From Heracleum sosnowskyi (lineage: Eukaryota; Streptophyta; Magnoliopsida; Apiales; Apiaceae): a stretch of DNA of 64,000 nt. Under the pieces are notes generated by a model that saw nothing but the letters and a program-made list of their open reading frames with translations, had not been told where the DNA came from and did no database searches. The DNA is taken from the NCBI GenBank assembly GCA_030848705.1, contig CM061240.1:126096998-126160997 (forward strand), given 5' to 3'. Of the stretch, positions 1-10,700 are shown piece by piece. Each line of letters begins with the position of its first letter. Within the stretch, counting starts at the first letter, position 1. A program made the translations under genes and the position numbers.

Positions 1-347
1 TGGTACTAAATTCGACAGAGTTCCGTCGAATATAGTTTTGAATAGTATGAAAAAATTTTGGTGAGAATATCCTACATTTTACCAAATTCAAAAATATAGG
101 CGGCAAAATTTCCATCTTTTACTAAATTCGACAACATAAAAAAATCTGTCGAATTTAGTATTGAATTCGACAATATAAAAAAATATGTCGAATATAGTAC
201 TAAATTCGACAGATCAATTTTGACAGAATGCATTTTCGGCCGAAAACTGTCGAATTTAGCCGCAGTGTATAATTTCGACGAAGTTCTGTTGAATTTAGTT
301 TCTGTCGAATTTGATTTGTCGAAATTAGCCTTTACTTTCTTGTAGTG
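1..347. mobile_element. Terminal part of a CACTA (En/Spm-like) DNA transposon, cut by the window edge
   Basis: The segment ends in TTTCTTGTAGTG, the inverted form of the CACTACAAGAAA terminus of CACTA elements. It is packed with subterminal repeats of the type TTCGACAG / CTGTCGAATTT in both orientations, which is where such elements bind their transposase. The repeats closely match the right end of the CACTA at 27062-30077, so both belong to one family. No coding sequence is visible and the other end lies outside the window. Confidence 0.85.
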
Positions 348-1162
348 TACATTAGAAAAATGAATACATCCAAATTTAAACTAAGTTAATCACCTAAGTT
401 GGTGACTAAAAACCAGGAGCCACCTCCTGATATATCTCCACTCCATATTCTCCTAATAAGACTCTACTACTCTATGATCTATTCTTACTCCAACTATCAC
501 GTCAAATAAAAAAAATCAAATCAAATACATTTAATTTTAATATTCCAGCACATTCCTCCTTAATCTAAACTCAGTAAAGACCTTTGACTCTCAACAATTT
601 GCGCATTTTCTCAAATTTGGAGTGGACAAAGTCTTTGTCGAAACATATGCTCGTTGCTCATTTGTACCCACATGTTTGATGATAATTAATCCTTGTTCAA
701 CACACTCCCGCATGAAATGATAGTGTAAGTCTATGCGTTTAATTCGACCATGTAAAACTGGATTTTTTGTCAAATCAATTGCTAACCTGTTATATATCAA
801 TCTAAAGAATCACCGGACCTGCTTTCACATCTGATAGCTCTGGCTAAACACCTTGTGTAACCATATTTCCTGCACACTGCAGTTGTGGCTTCCAAAACTC
901 AGCTTAACAAGAGGACAATGCAAAACACCTCTGTTTTTGCGAGACCCATGTGATTAAACTTTCATCTAAATAACATGCGATGCCCTTCTACTTTTTCTAT
1001 CATCAATATTACCTGCCAAATCACACTATCTAAAAAACCACACAACAAATAATTTTCTCCATCGTTTGTGTATACCAAACTATAGCTTAATGTTCCCTTC
1101 ACATAAGAAGAATTCGTTTTACTGCATTCTGATGTGACATTGTGGGCCTTTCCATGTAACAT
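348..1162 (-). pseudogene. Decayed Copia retrotransposon relic (LTR edge and RNase H region)
   Basis: Read on the minus strand, 591-800 encodes a recognisable C-terminal part of a Copia RNase H, with an NPVLHGRIKRIDLHYHF-type motif and a GTNEQRA segment. Sequence at 886-1162 corresponds to the RNase H segment just upstream (Ser/Asp-rich GFxDS part), but is frameshifted and stopped. The CCTTAATCTAAAC stretch near 560 resembles the polypurine-tract junction of Copia 1, so 348-555 is probably an eroded LTR. The relic is the same lineage as Copia 1 and 2 and is non-functional. Confidence 0.7.
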
Positions 1163-1800
1163 TTATCATTTGTGCATAAATGAAATTTAGACAAATTGAT
1201 TTACTATACTTAAATGGAGGTGATATATTAGAAAGCTAGAAATACTTCGGGAAATCCAAGGGCAGCTATGAATTTGTACAATATAATTGAGCGCGGGTTG
1301 AATAAATATTATCCTAAAACTGTTGCAGCTGTACATGCAATTGAACTTTAATTAATATTTTTTTCCTCATCCTAACGTCACGGACATAATATATTTTTTC
1401 TCTAGATAATATAAAAAACTTGTTAAATTAATTTATCTTTGATCCTAAGTCTTTAAAAAGGTTTAACTTAAGTAAGTGATAAGCATGACGCCGGATGTTA
1501 TAAATATAGCTAGGAAATAAGGTGTACTCTAAAAAAAATTAACATTATTGTATTCAAACATGGTAAGATTGTCATAAAAACTAATTATATATGTATGAGA
1601 TTTAAGATTTTATATTAAATCTATATATAAATAAGGTTTGTGTTTCATGCAGTCCCGAGTTAAAGTAAAATAAAAAAGAGAGAAAAGAAATTGAGCCGTG
1701 CCTATAATTTCCTTGTGTAAAAGAAAATTAAGAAAGTTGTTGCTTTGTTTTGTGTTAAATAAATTAATAAACAATATATTTGAAAAATATATTATCCATT
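888..1800. repeat. Direct duplication, copy 1 (partner 5305-6222)
   Basis: From TGTGGCTTCCAAAACTC onward this ~0.91-kb stretch repeats almost base for base at 5305-6222, offset by about 4420 bases. Only scattered single-base changes are seen, for example GCGATGCCC against GCTATGCCC. The first ~275 bases are the Copia RNase H relic. The remainder (1163-1800) is AT-rich and holds no gene I can support. The duplication brackets the GGTAGG element. Confidence 0.9.
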
Positions 1801-1896
1801 TACTGGTAGGAATTGACCCCCCATTTCCTACCGACGACGAATATGGTAGGAAATGGTCCGCGTGGGGCCCGATTTCTGTAAAAGCGAGGACCAATT

Positions 1897-2395
1897 CCTA
1901 CCGATTGTTGGTAGGAAAATAAAACCTACCAACATCGGTAGGTTTTGCCTGCATTTTCACAAAGATAAGACCCCACCATCCTAATCATCAAGCCTTGTCA
2001 TATTTTTAAGTAATAAACAATTTTTATAAAATAAAAAATATTTTCAATATGCTGTGGTCATTTCCTACCATATATGGTAGGAAACTAAAACCTACCAAAT
2101 CTGGTAGGTTTTATTCTTGATGGTACCCCACCATCCACATCATCAGCCATATCATAATTTAAGTAATAAATAATTTTTTAAAAATAATAAATTTTTTAAT
2201 TCTGTCATGGTCATTTCCTACCATATATGGTAGGAAAATAAAACCTACCAAATCTGGTAGGTTTTATTCGTGATGGTACCCCACCATTCACATCATCGTC
2301 CCAATCATATTTTAAAGTAATAAACATTTTTTTTAAATACGAAATATTTTCATTCTGTCAAGGCCATTTCCTACCATATATGGTAGGAAATAGTT
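1897..2395. repeat. Tandem repeat, ~153-bp unit with a perfect palindrome
   Basis: The perfect palindrome CCTACCATATATGGTAGG starts at 2064, 2217 and 2370, exactly 153 bases apart. Each unit also holds a second CCTACCAAATCTGGTAGG pair and a GACCCCACCATCC-like stretch. A more diverged first unit begins near 1897. The units lie in the left subterminal zone of the GGTAGG element. Confidence 0.9.
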
Positions 2396-2929
2396 ACTGA
2401 CGAATTTTAGACCCCCACCACCTTTTTGCTTTTCCGCCAAAAATTTCACAGAAAAGTTGAATTTCCCGCGCACATCAAAACCTACCATTGTTGGTAGGTT
2501 TTAATCGATTAATAAAATAATACAAAATAAAATTAATGGAGAATGTGTTTATATTATATTTTTTGTTGATCGGCTATCATATTTTTTGTTAATCAAACTC
2601 TAGGGACATAAAGATTTACTCATTTTAGTAGTGGAGGATAAAAATTAGTTGAATTAAACTTACATATTTAGGTACTTATGTTATTCGTTAAAACCTAATT
2701 ATATCGAAAAAAAATTAAAAATATAAAGACGTATGGATAAATTAAATTTTTTTATATGAAACGTCGTTTTGTAGTTTGATGAATGTAAGGAAAAAAATTT
2801 AGACAAAAAGGAATTACAAAAAGTTAAAATCGTTTAGAAAATGAAAGAGTGTTAGAAAATTGAGTTAGAGTTTATACTCATGTTTTAGGGGTTGTCTAGG
2901 GTTACACTTTTTGATTTCTATTTATTTTT

Positions 2930-3125
2930 TTTCAACGATCCAACCTTACGGATGATTAAATATGTTGATTTCTTAGTTTTATACAAAATATTGGATTTTT
3001 TTAATTTAAACTCTTATATTTTTATAATAAATCTATTTTAGGGGTTGTCTAGGGTTACACTTTTTGATTTTTTTTGATTTTTTTTCAACGATCTAACCTT
3101 ACGGATGATTAAATATTTTGATTTC
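2930..3125. repeat. Two diverged copies of the CGATCCAACC-TACGGATG module
   Basis: CAACGATCCAACCTTACGGATG occurs near 2933 and again near 3087, each embedded in TTTAGGGGTTGTCTAGGGTTACAC-like flanks. This is the inverted form of the CCGTACGGTTGGATCG module found in tandem at 28490-29250 and 49860-51150 in two other CACTA elements. Confidence 0.7.
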
Positions 3126-3572
3126 TTAGCTGTATGTAAAATTTTAGAATTTTTTAATTTAAACTCCTATATTTTTATAATTAATCTATCTATCAAACTT
3201 ATAATTTACAAAACTTGAACTGAAATATGATATATGAGTAAATTGCATATTTAGTACAAAAAACGATGTTGGTGTAGTGGTTATGCACTTGGTTATTCTT
3301 AGAGAGGGCAGTTGTTTAAATCCACACAACCAAATTGTTTTGGCAATTTCCGCCAAATTGTTTTACCAAAAACTTGAAATTACCGCGCACAACTAAAAAA
3401 GAATATAATTAAAATAATAAAAGAAAAAAAATTACGGTAAAAACTCATTTACCCTCTGAAATAAATTAATAGATCTAAATTATCATTACGTTTCGATCGT
3501 CGAAAATATTATTTAAAAAAAATTATTATGTTTATTTTTTTTAAAAAAAAAAAATTGTGCCAAAACCTATAC

Positions 3573-4140
3573 CCTACCATTATCGGTAGGAAATAAGCTA
3601 CAATTTCACGAAAAATTCAAAAATTGCACCTAAAACTAAAAATTCAAAAATTGCGCCCAAACCAAAAATTCAAAAATTTTGCTGAGAATCATAACCTACC
3701 ATTATCGGTAGGAAATAAGCTACAATTTCACGAAAAATTCAAAAATTGCGCCTAAAACTAAAAATTCAAAAATTGCGCCCAAACCAAAAATTCAAAAATT
3801 TTGCTGAGAATCATAACCTACCATTATCGGTAGGAAATAAGCTACAATTTCCCGAAAAATTCAAAAATTGCGCTTAAAACTAAAAATTCAAAAATTGCGC
3901 CCAAACCAAAAATTCAAAATTTTCGCTGAAAATCATAACCTACCATTATCGGTAGGAAATAAGCTACAATTTTACGAAAAATTCAAAAATTGCGCCTAAA
4001 ACTTAAAATTCAAAAATTGCGCCCAAACCAAAAATTCAAAAATTTCGCTGAGAATCATAACCTACCATTATCGGTAGGAAATAAGCTACAATTTTACGAA
4101 AAATTTAAAAATTGCGCCCAAACGAAAAATTCAAAAATAA
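3573..4140. repeat. Tandem repeat, exact 122-bp period, five units with hairpins
   Basis: The inverted repeat CCTACCATTATCGGTAGG starts at 3573, 3695, 3817, 3939 and 4061, exactly 122 bases each time. The rest of each unit is made of short AAAATTCAAAAATTGCGCC-like subrepeats. The array forms part of the GGTAGG element; the last unit is shortened. No coding potential is credible. Confidence 0.95.
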
Positions 4141-5304
4141 TTTCCTCTTCTTATTACTTATAATACAATCATTTTTTTTTCTCATTTCACTTCAATTTTC
4201 TTCCCTCTCTTCATCTTCTTCTCTATATCTTTATCTTCTTCAAATCAATTTCACATATCATTCACTTTGTTCTTCTTCTTTTTGCTTATTTAAGTAATTT
4301 TATCTTCATGCTTATTTTGTTATTTAATTCTTAATACTAATTCTTGCTTTTTATGTAAATTTTAGGTACTTGATGAAGATCCAAAGACAATGATGTGGAA
4401 ATAGAGAAAATGATTGTGAAGAAAATAATATGAAGATCCAAACGAAAAAGATGAAGATTTTGAAGATAATTAATTAAGCCTTGTAAATAATTTTTGATTT
4501 GTAGTTTTGGTCCATAAGAACAACTTCTAATTTTGAATATTATGATTTATGTGTAAGGAATGTTTGAATTTTCATATACAATGAATGTTTGATTATTTGT
4601 TATGTTTGTATACTTGTGAATTATATATCGATCTATTTTTTTATAATGATTTGAGCAATTTGTTAGATAGGAGAAGTAATGAAAGCTTTATTTTTTTTGA
4701 AACAATTGTCTAGTAATTCCTACCACCTTCAAAGCATTTCCTACTGTCTTCATAACATTTCCTACCGTCTTCATAGCATTTCCTACCGTCTTCGTAACAT
4801 TTTCCAGAATTGATGAATGCGGTAGGTTTTAACTAGTAGGAAATACTGAAGGTGGTAGGAATTGCTTGGTAGGAAATAGCTATTTTTATGTGCTTCTGTT
4901 ATAAAACCTACCATTTTGGTGCCCCTTGAGTTGGTAGGAAATGCGTTGGTAGGATTTGGTTGGTAGGAAATAGTCCTTGACCGGGGTCAAATGTGACCCC
5001 ACAAAATGACGTGGCAGTGACCCCACATGTGACATGTGCATGACATGTCAACCTCGTGGCAAGTGACATGTCGGGGTCCACCGCCATGTGGCCGTCGATG
5101 TGGCTGTTGATGTGGCTCGCCACATGGGCAGCCATTTGGCATGTGGGGCCGTTTAAGAAACAGACCACCAATTCCTACCATCACCAATTCCGACCTGAGC
5201 AATTTCTACCATGTCGAATGGTAGGAATTGACACCAATTCCTACCGATTGACCCCCAAAACCTACCATTTTCGTGGTAGGAAAATGCTGTTTTTGGTGTA
5301 GTGT

Positions 5305-6222
5305 GTGGCTTCCAAAACTCAGCTTAACAAGAGGACAATGCAAAACACCTCTGTTTTTGCGAGACCCATGTGATTAAACTTTCATCTAAATAACATGCTA
5401 TGCCCTTCTACTTTTTCTATCATCAATATTACCTGCCAAATCACACTATCTAAAAAACCACACAACAAATAATTTTCTCCATCGTTTGTGTATACCAAAC
5501 TATAGCTTAATGTTCCCTTCACATAAGAAGAATTCGTTTTACTGCATTCTGATGTGACATTGTGGGCCTTTCCATGTAACATTTATCATTTGTGCATAAA
5601 TGAAATTTAGACAAATTGATTTACTATACTTAAATGGAGGTGATATATTAGAAAGCTAGAAATACTTCGGGAAATCCAAGGGCAGCTATGAATTTGTACA
5701 ATATAATTGAGCGCGGGTTGAATAAATATTATCCTAAAACTGTTGCAGCTGTACATGCAATTGAACTTTAATTAATATTTTTTTCCTCATCCTAACGTCA
5801 CGGACATAATATATTTTTTCTCTAGATAATATAAAAAACTTGATAAATTAATTTATCTTTGATCCTAAGTCTTTAAAAAGGTTTAACTTAAGTAAGTGAT
5901 AAGCATGACGCCGGATGTTATAAATATAGCTAGGAAATAAGGTGTACTCTAAAAAAAATTAACATTATTGTATTCAAACATGGTAAGATTGTCATAAAAA
6001 CTAATTATATATGTATGAGATTTAAGATTTTATATTAAATCTATATATAAATAAGGTTTGTGTTTCATGCAGTCCCGAGTTAAAGTAAAATCAAAAAGAG
6101 AGAAATGAAATTGAGCCGTGCCTATAATTTCCTTGTGTAAAAGAAAATTAAGAAAGCTGTTGCTTTGTTTTGTGTTAAATAAATTAATAAACAATATATT
6201 TGAAAAATATATTATCCATCTA
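5305..6222. repeat. Direct duplication, copy 2 (partner 888-1800)
   Basis: This begins immediately after the CACTA-like end GTGTAGTG and repeats 888-1800, including the Copia RNase H relic at 5305-5582. The two copies part company around 6222, where copy 1 runs into the GGTAGG element and copy 2 continues into CTGCATGTACAAGCGCG. Apart from the relic it contains no gene. Confidence 0.9.
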
Positions 6223-6700
6223 CTGCATGTACAAGCGCGAGGTTTAGAAATGGGGCTACCATGCATACCACCTCTACTCTAGTGATCAACTTTCTCGTCA
6301 ATCCACAGTCTTGTACTCTCTCCGTCCTATTGAATTGTATATATCCGGAGATGGGTCTCGGTACTCATTTTAATACTCATAAAATTTTTTATGTCTAACA
6401 CCTTAAAATTCGTGCCAAACAGTGAAAAAAAACTATATAGAAATGTATCACATGAAATGGACAAAATGTTTAGCAAATTTCACAGATTTCAAACTTGACG
6501 TCTTCACCTCCGATCCACAAGCTCTTTCCGAAAGAAGCCGAATGTATAAATTAGAACGTGATAAATATACATAAAAGTCAAGTGTATACATAAATTTGAA
6601 AGAAGCTATTTGAAATAAAAGTCATAATATATACATAAAAGTCAAGTGTATAAATTTGAACGTGATAAATCTTAGTAGAAAAAAGACTAGACAAGAAGGT
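6223..6700. other. Intergenic stretch upstream of secreted-peptide copy A
   Basis: No gene is visible. TACTCTCTCCGTCCTATTG near 6314 looks like the start of a Stowaway-type MITE, but no matching inverted end was found. From about 6540 there are repeated ATACATAAAAGTCAAGTGTATA and GAACGTGATAAAT segments related to the region upstream of peptide copies C and E, so this is probably the proximal promoter of copy A. Confidence 0.5.
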
Positions 6701-6705
6701 TTTTA

Positions 6706-6716
6706 TTTATATAAAT
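6706..6716 (+). promoter_or_regulatory. Probable TATA box of secreted-peptide copy A
   Basis: TTTATATAAAT lies about 62 bases upstream of the ATG at 6778. The same string stands 70 bases upstream of the ATG in copies C (18884) and E (62874), so it is conserved between the paralogues. Confidence 0.6.
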
Positions 6717-6777
6717 GTCTTGCGATAGATTAGAGTTAAGAGTACTCCAGCTTCATCTAGCTAACATCAACCATCTA

Positions 6778-7468
6778 ATGGCTTCGGTGGGTGTATCCAC
6801 TACAGTGGTGATCAACTTGTTCTTGTTACTCATCACTCTTCTCTTCACATTTTCTTTAGCACAGAAAGGATCAGTTCGACCGCCAGGTCCCATTTTCTTG
6901 TTCTTTTATAATTCTCTAATTTGGTTTCTATTAGTCTAATTACAACTGACTTTATACATTAAACACATAATAACTATAACTAATTTATATTATTAACAAC
7001 AATGTGATTTAATATTATATTAGAATTTTTCAAGTTTATATTTAATACATATAATTTTACAGAACACAATATCTTTTTATAGAACTTATGTGCTGTAATT
7101 ATAAATATAAATACAAAACTTGAGTAATTGTAGACAACACAATATATTTTTACAGAACTTAAGTGAATATAGATACAAAACTTGAATAATTATACAAAAC
7201 ACAAAATTTCACAAGTTAGTTTTAAACTTATATTCTTATTAATTATAAAGAAAACACTTTTTAGAATTCTTTAGCACGGAAAGGATCAATTCCACCGTCC
7301 GGTAATTGTCTCGCTAACACTACTAGTATTACCATCAATTTGAGTCTCTAGCGAGAATCCCCTACTTTTCATATGTTTGTTGTTGAAATGGATATGGTGT
7401 AAATTTAATTTGCAGGGCGCAACAGCTATGTAAAAGGAAGCAAACCTAGAAGCGCATCACATGGTTAA
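6778..7468 (+). CDS. Small secreted peptide, copy A (two exons, 53 aa)
   Basis: Exon 1 (6778-6886) starts MASVGVSTTVVINLFLLLIT, a classic signal peptide whose hydrophobic core ends near residue 28 (FSLA-Q). It stops in phase 1 at CCAG^GTCC. A good acceptor (TTTAATTTGCAG) at 7415 opens exon 2 (7416-7468), which keeps phase and ends at TAA. The predicted product is 53 residues; the mature part after the signal peptide would be about 25 residues, basic, with SYVKGSKPRSASHG at the C-terminus. The intron donor is weak, so splicing is inferred. Copy C has the same exon layout and phase and a near-identical exon 2 flank, which supports a real gene. The layout resembles plant peptide-hormone precursors, but I recognise no named family. 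Confidence 0.6.
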
Positions 7469-7725
7469 GCAGTAGCTTGAGATCGTACCGAGTGTGCGGA
7501 ACTTTAAAGTCATATGTACCAGTAATTTCGTATGTATTATGTCAAATATCGTGTAATAATTTGTACTCCATTTAAGCAATCTTATGCGTACTATCACATC
7601 TTCACGGTTAAATGGTGTTAGTTTCAACTTATTTTCGAAAATTTGTAAACTAACAATTAGTATTTCTACGAGAATGTCCTTTCAACACATCGTTCAGTAT
7701 ATTAAATATGAAATATCAACCCTCA
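7469..7725 (+). repeat. 3' flank of peptide copy A, duplicated at 19558-19770
   Basis: The sequence from GCAGTAGCTTGAGATCG to CATCGTTCAGTATATT is repeated with few changes after copy C. It is probably the 3' UTR and downstream flank of the peptide gene and marks the extent of the duplicated unit. Confidence 0.7.
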
Positions 7726-8460
7726 AAATAAAAATATGAAAATATGAAGTCTAACAGAAGTTTGAGCAGAAATCGTTTTTAAAGCCATCAGCAACCTACA
7801 CCATTGTGATCTGCGTACGTGATTCATCATAACAGAAGTTTGAGCTATTTTGGTAGTCATTCCAGGCTTAAAAATAGTCTTTTTTAGACTATTTTGGTAG
7901 TCATTCCTAGTGGAATGAAAAGCAGAAACGTGCAGGCTTTTGTGTCAAGTGGATTGATATAAGTAAAGAAAAGAAGACAGACAGAAAGAGAGACATACAA
8001 CATATCATCTATCAAGAACATCGTCTGTCAAGAAAAGAAAAGAAACTGCCGTGCTAATTTCTTCAGTGAATAAATTCTAGAAAATCTTGGTGTCAAATCT
8101 AAACCACTAGAATTCATTTATTTGTACTGCTTTGACTATCTAGCGGATTTTTATCCCTAGAACGTATCTCAAATTATCATTTATTGTTATATCTTTTTAT
8201 TACAAAAATAGATAAATTCATGTCGAATTTATTCTAGCTAGATTTGTTTTAATTAGTTTGAGATTCAATCTTGTAATCAGTACTTCATTTGTAACACCTT
8301 TCAAGTTTAATATAAGTTATATTTAACTTGAATTCTGTTTCATTTAATTCCGCCATAATTTGTTCTTAAATTGTTTGATTCTAAATAGAACAAATTCGAT
8401 AAAACGGTATAGTTTGTATTCAACCCCCTTTCTACAAACTTATCAGGACCTAACAAACCC
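7726..8460. other. No gene; possible LTR end at 8340-8450
   Basis: No coding sequence is visible. The stretch near 8395-8450 (GTTTGTATTCAACCCCC then TTATCAGGACCTAACAA) resembles the end of a Copia-type LTR followed by a primer-binding-site-like segment, so a solo or truncated LTR is possible. No partner LTR was found. Confidence 0.3.
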
Positions 8461-8607
8461 TAACCTAACCTGATTTTAGGGTTGTTTACAACCCTAAAAT
8501 CAGCCGTCAGTCTGTGTAAGAAAATGAAAAAATTACAAAAATAACCATTTTTTTGATAAAATAAACAAAAATAAGCATTCTGAAAAAAGTGATCAATTTT
8601 ACCGTTT

Positions 8608-8752
8608 GGATACTCCACTGGTAGTTGGGTATCCCAATTTGTATAAGATACTCCACTGATAGTTGGATATCTCATATATATAGGATACTCAGTTGACAAT
8701 TGGGTATACCATATATATGGGATACTCCATTGACAGATGGGTATCCCATAGG
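8608..8752. repeat. Minisatellite, four units of 37-38 bp
   Basis: Units start at 8608, 8646, 8683 and 8721 with GATACTCC(A)..TTGGGTATCCCA. Each unit carries internal inverted GGATACTC/GGGTATCC elements. The array lies between AT-rich stretches and encodes nothing. Confidence 0.85.
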
Positions 8753-8879
8753 ACAAAGTTGGCCAAAATTTAAAAAATGGTTATTATTGTTAATTTTGTA
8801 TAAAAATCGGCCATATTTGACCTTCACCCTAAAAAGATCATGTGTTTTTCCAAAAAATAAATTGCCCAATTAATAGATT

Positions 8880-9204
8880 AGTGACCATTTTCAGCACAAA
8901 TATATATCTAAGAATACAATTGTGAGTTGCGAACCTACCAACAGTCTCTAAACCAATGGCTCGCTGAATCTCTGATTAAAGAAGCAGCCAACACCAGGGC
9001 TCAAAACATGCTCAGCAACCAAAACCTACAAAATTTTCGCAACGAAAAAAGAACTTGAGTGTGACCAATTAGTATAATCATGCCTTGGGAAAAAATATAC
9101 CTATATTTAAATTAAAATACACGATGTTTAAGCTTATGGCCTGTACATATATACCAAACAAAACGAGGAGGCCCAAATCATTATGAGTTTCATGTATATA
9201 TAGG
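8880..9204. other. Diverged upstream part of the duplicated peptide block; no gene
   Basis: The stretch GTGACCAATTAGTATAATCATG at about 9061 and the following ATACCTATATTTAAATTAAAA match 17392-17470 with divergence. It is therefore an older copy of the block that recurs at 17351 and 62095. No coding sequence is seen. Confidence 0.5.
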
Positions 9205-9403
9205 TGTATTTTCCGGACATTCTAGTCGGTAACACGTCAGACAGTCCAACAAGTGACACGTAAAACGGGTTAATTGAGTGACAACATCATATTGGTGGGA
9301 CTTCAACCTAGAGTGCCGGAAAATTTCTCCACACTCCACGAATCGAACCTTAAATGATGCTTTGATCAATAACCAATATTCTTACCGACTCAACTACTTA
9401 TAG
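9205..9403 (-). mobile_element. tRNA-derived SINE-like element
   Basis: Read on the minus strand it has a box-A-like segment (AGTTGAGTCGGTAAGAATAT), a box-B-like GGTTCGATTCGTGG about 50 bases on, and a 3' part ending GTCCGGAAAAT. The same order is found in the better-preserved SINE at 61180-61329, including TTATTGA(T/C)CAAAGC between the boxes and the GCACTCTAGG segment after box B. The copy has an extra ~50 bases before the end. Target duplications were not clear. Confidence 0.6.
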
Positions 9404-9649
9404 AATGGCAAAAAGAAAAATTAGACAAAATTCACATAATTCAAACTTGACTGACTTCACCAGGCCCCTTAAGACCGTATACTTTATTGACGACCAAAGC
9501 CCTAAAAATCTCACCACAGACTCTTTTCAAAACGAATGCATGGACAGAATTTCCTTTATAAAGTTTATAAAATTACTCTTTTACTTAAAAAAACAATTTT
9601 AATATTTATAATTCATTTTGGCTTTTCCCAAATTATTTAGGTGATATAA

Positions 9650-9831
9650 TTTGTATTTATAAAAGGAGTTGAATATAATAGGTCACGGCATGTCCTCACA
9701 AGCTGTCCGTAGCAAAATATTGATTTTTGAACTCACTTTTTGTAGTGAACATAGAAAGAAGACACATGCATTAAATTTAAACTTCACGCGTAAGGACTAA
9801 AGTCAATTACATGAAAGTCAAGATACCAGAA
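9650..9831. repeat. Duplicated peptide-promoter block, copy B
   Basis: This matches 18670-18850 and 62645-62830, including CTTCACGCGTAAGGACTAAAG, ACATGAAAGTCAAGATA and the TTTTGTAGTGAACATAGAAAG segment. It is the upstream region of a peptide gene whose exon 1 has been lost. Confidence 0.8.
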
Positions 9832-10700
9832 TCTATACTTTTTATTAATAAGCAAAACAATGTGAAAATGGCGCGCGGTATTAAAGTACCAAAGTACCAA
9901 AGTACCAAATTTGGTTATCACTTAACCCGGGTTCGATTCCTCGCAACTACATAATTATACAAGATTTATTTACTTTAAATTCTTTAGCTTCATCCAGGGT
10001 TCGATTCCTTACAACTACGTAATTATACACAATTTATTTATTTAATTTAAATTCAATAGCTTCATCGAGCGTTAGATTTTTTGCAACTACGTAATCATTA
10101 TACTCTTTATTAATAAGCAAAACAATGTGAAAATGGCGCGCGGTACTAAAGTACCAAAGTACCAAATTTGGTTATCAGTTAACCCGGGTTCGATTCGTCG
10201 CAACTACATAATTATACAAGATTTATTTACTTTAAATTCTTTAGCTTCATCCAGGGTTCGATTCCTTACAACTACGTAATTATACAAGATTTATTTATTT
10301 ACTTTAAATTCAATAGCTTTATTGAGCGTTAGATTCTTTGCAGCTACGTAATCATACAAGATTTATTTATTTACTTTAATTTTTTTAGCTTTATGCATAG
10401 TTCGATTGTCTATAACTACATATATTTATTTACTTTAAATTCAATAGCTTTATTGAGCGTTAGATTCTTTGCAGCTACGTAATCATACAAGATTTATTTA
10501 TTTACTTTAATTTTTTTAGCTTTATGCATAGTTCGATTGTCTATAACTACATAATTAAATAGTTATTTATTTATTATATATTTTTATCATTCAATTCTCG
10601 AGAAATACATTTTTAAATAATATTTATTAATAATTTATTAATACTAATATTTTAATGTCGACTCATGCTCGACCCGTGCTTGGCACGGGTTATAAGCTAG
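9832..10700 (+). mobile_element. Non-autonomous Helitron (869 bp)
   Basis: The 5' end reads TCTATACTTTTTATTAATAA directly after an A, and the 3' end has the hairpin CCCGTGCTTGGCACGGG followed by TTATAAGCTAG directly before a T. This is the hallmark Helitron architecture with insertion between A and T and no target duplication. The paralogous block at about 62822-62845 keeps the uninterrupted site, AAGATAGCAGAATATATATT, against AAGATACCAGAA^TAGATATT here. The interior is repetitive: a ~264-bp unit (9842 and 10106) and a 131-bp unit (10302 and 10433), several with GGTTCGATTCC box-B-like strings. No protein is encoded. Confidence 0.9.

Larger units (their letters stand above)
1804..5303. mobile_element. 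CACTA-like element built from GGTAGG/CCTACC palindromes
   Basis: The right end reads GTTTTTGGTGTAGTG, an inverted CACTACACCAAAAAC terminus. Both subterminal regions are dense with CCTACC...GGTAGG inverted motifs followed by AAA. The matching left terminus is missing: the element starts abruptly inside the subterminal repeats at about 1804. No transposase frame is visible. Near 4370-4475 there is a short decayed stretch coding for acidic Asp/Glu-rich peptide, like the acidic tail of a tnp2-type protein, preceded by a T-rich leader at 4150-4300. I treat it as a non-autonomous, 5'-truncated CACTA relative. Confidence 0.65.

Noticed and set aside
3573..4140. Regular repeats with hairpins, superficially like a CRISPR array
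   Set aside because: Units are near-identical along their whole 122 bases with no unique spacers, and the DNA is plant; it is a tandem repeat of a transposon.
4908..5301. Overlapping open frames on both strands with His/Met/Trp-rich products
   Set aside because: They come from repeated ATGTGGC / GACATGTC strings in the subterminal part of the GGTAGG element.
6314..6360. Stowaway-like MITE
   Set aside because: Only one CTCTCTCCGTCC-type end is visible; no inverted partner or TA duplication was found.
8460..8756. 98-codon minus-strand frame over the minisatellite
   Set aside because: Repetitive YGIPI/QLSTEYPIYM-like product reflects the 37-bp repeat only.
9900..10560. GGTTCGATTCC strings suggesting tRNA genes
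   Set aside because: Only box-B-like strings occur, with no acceptor stem or cloverleaf; they lie in tandem repeats inside a Helitron.
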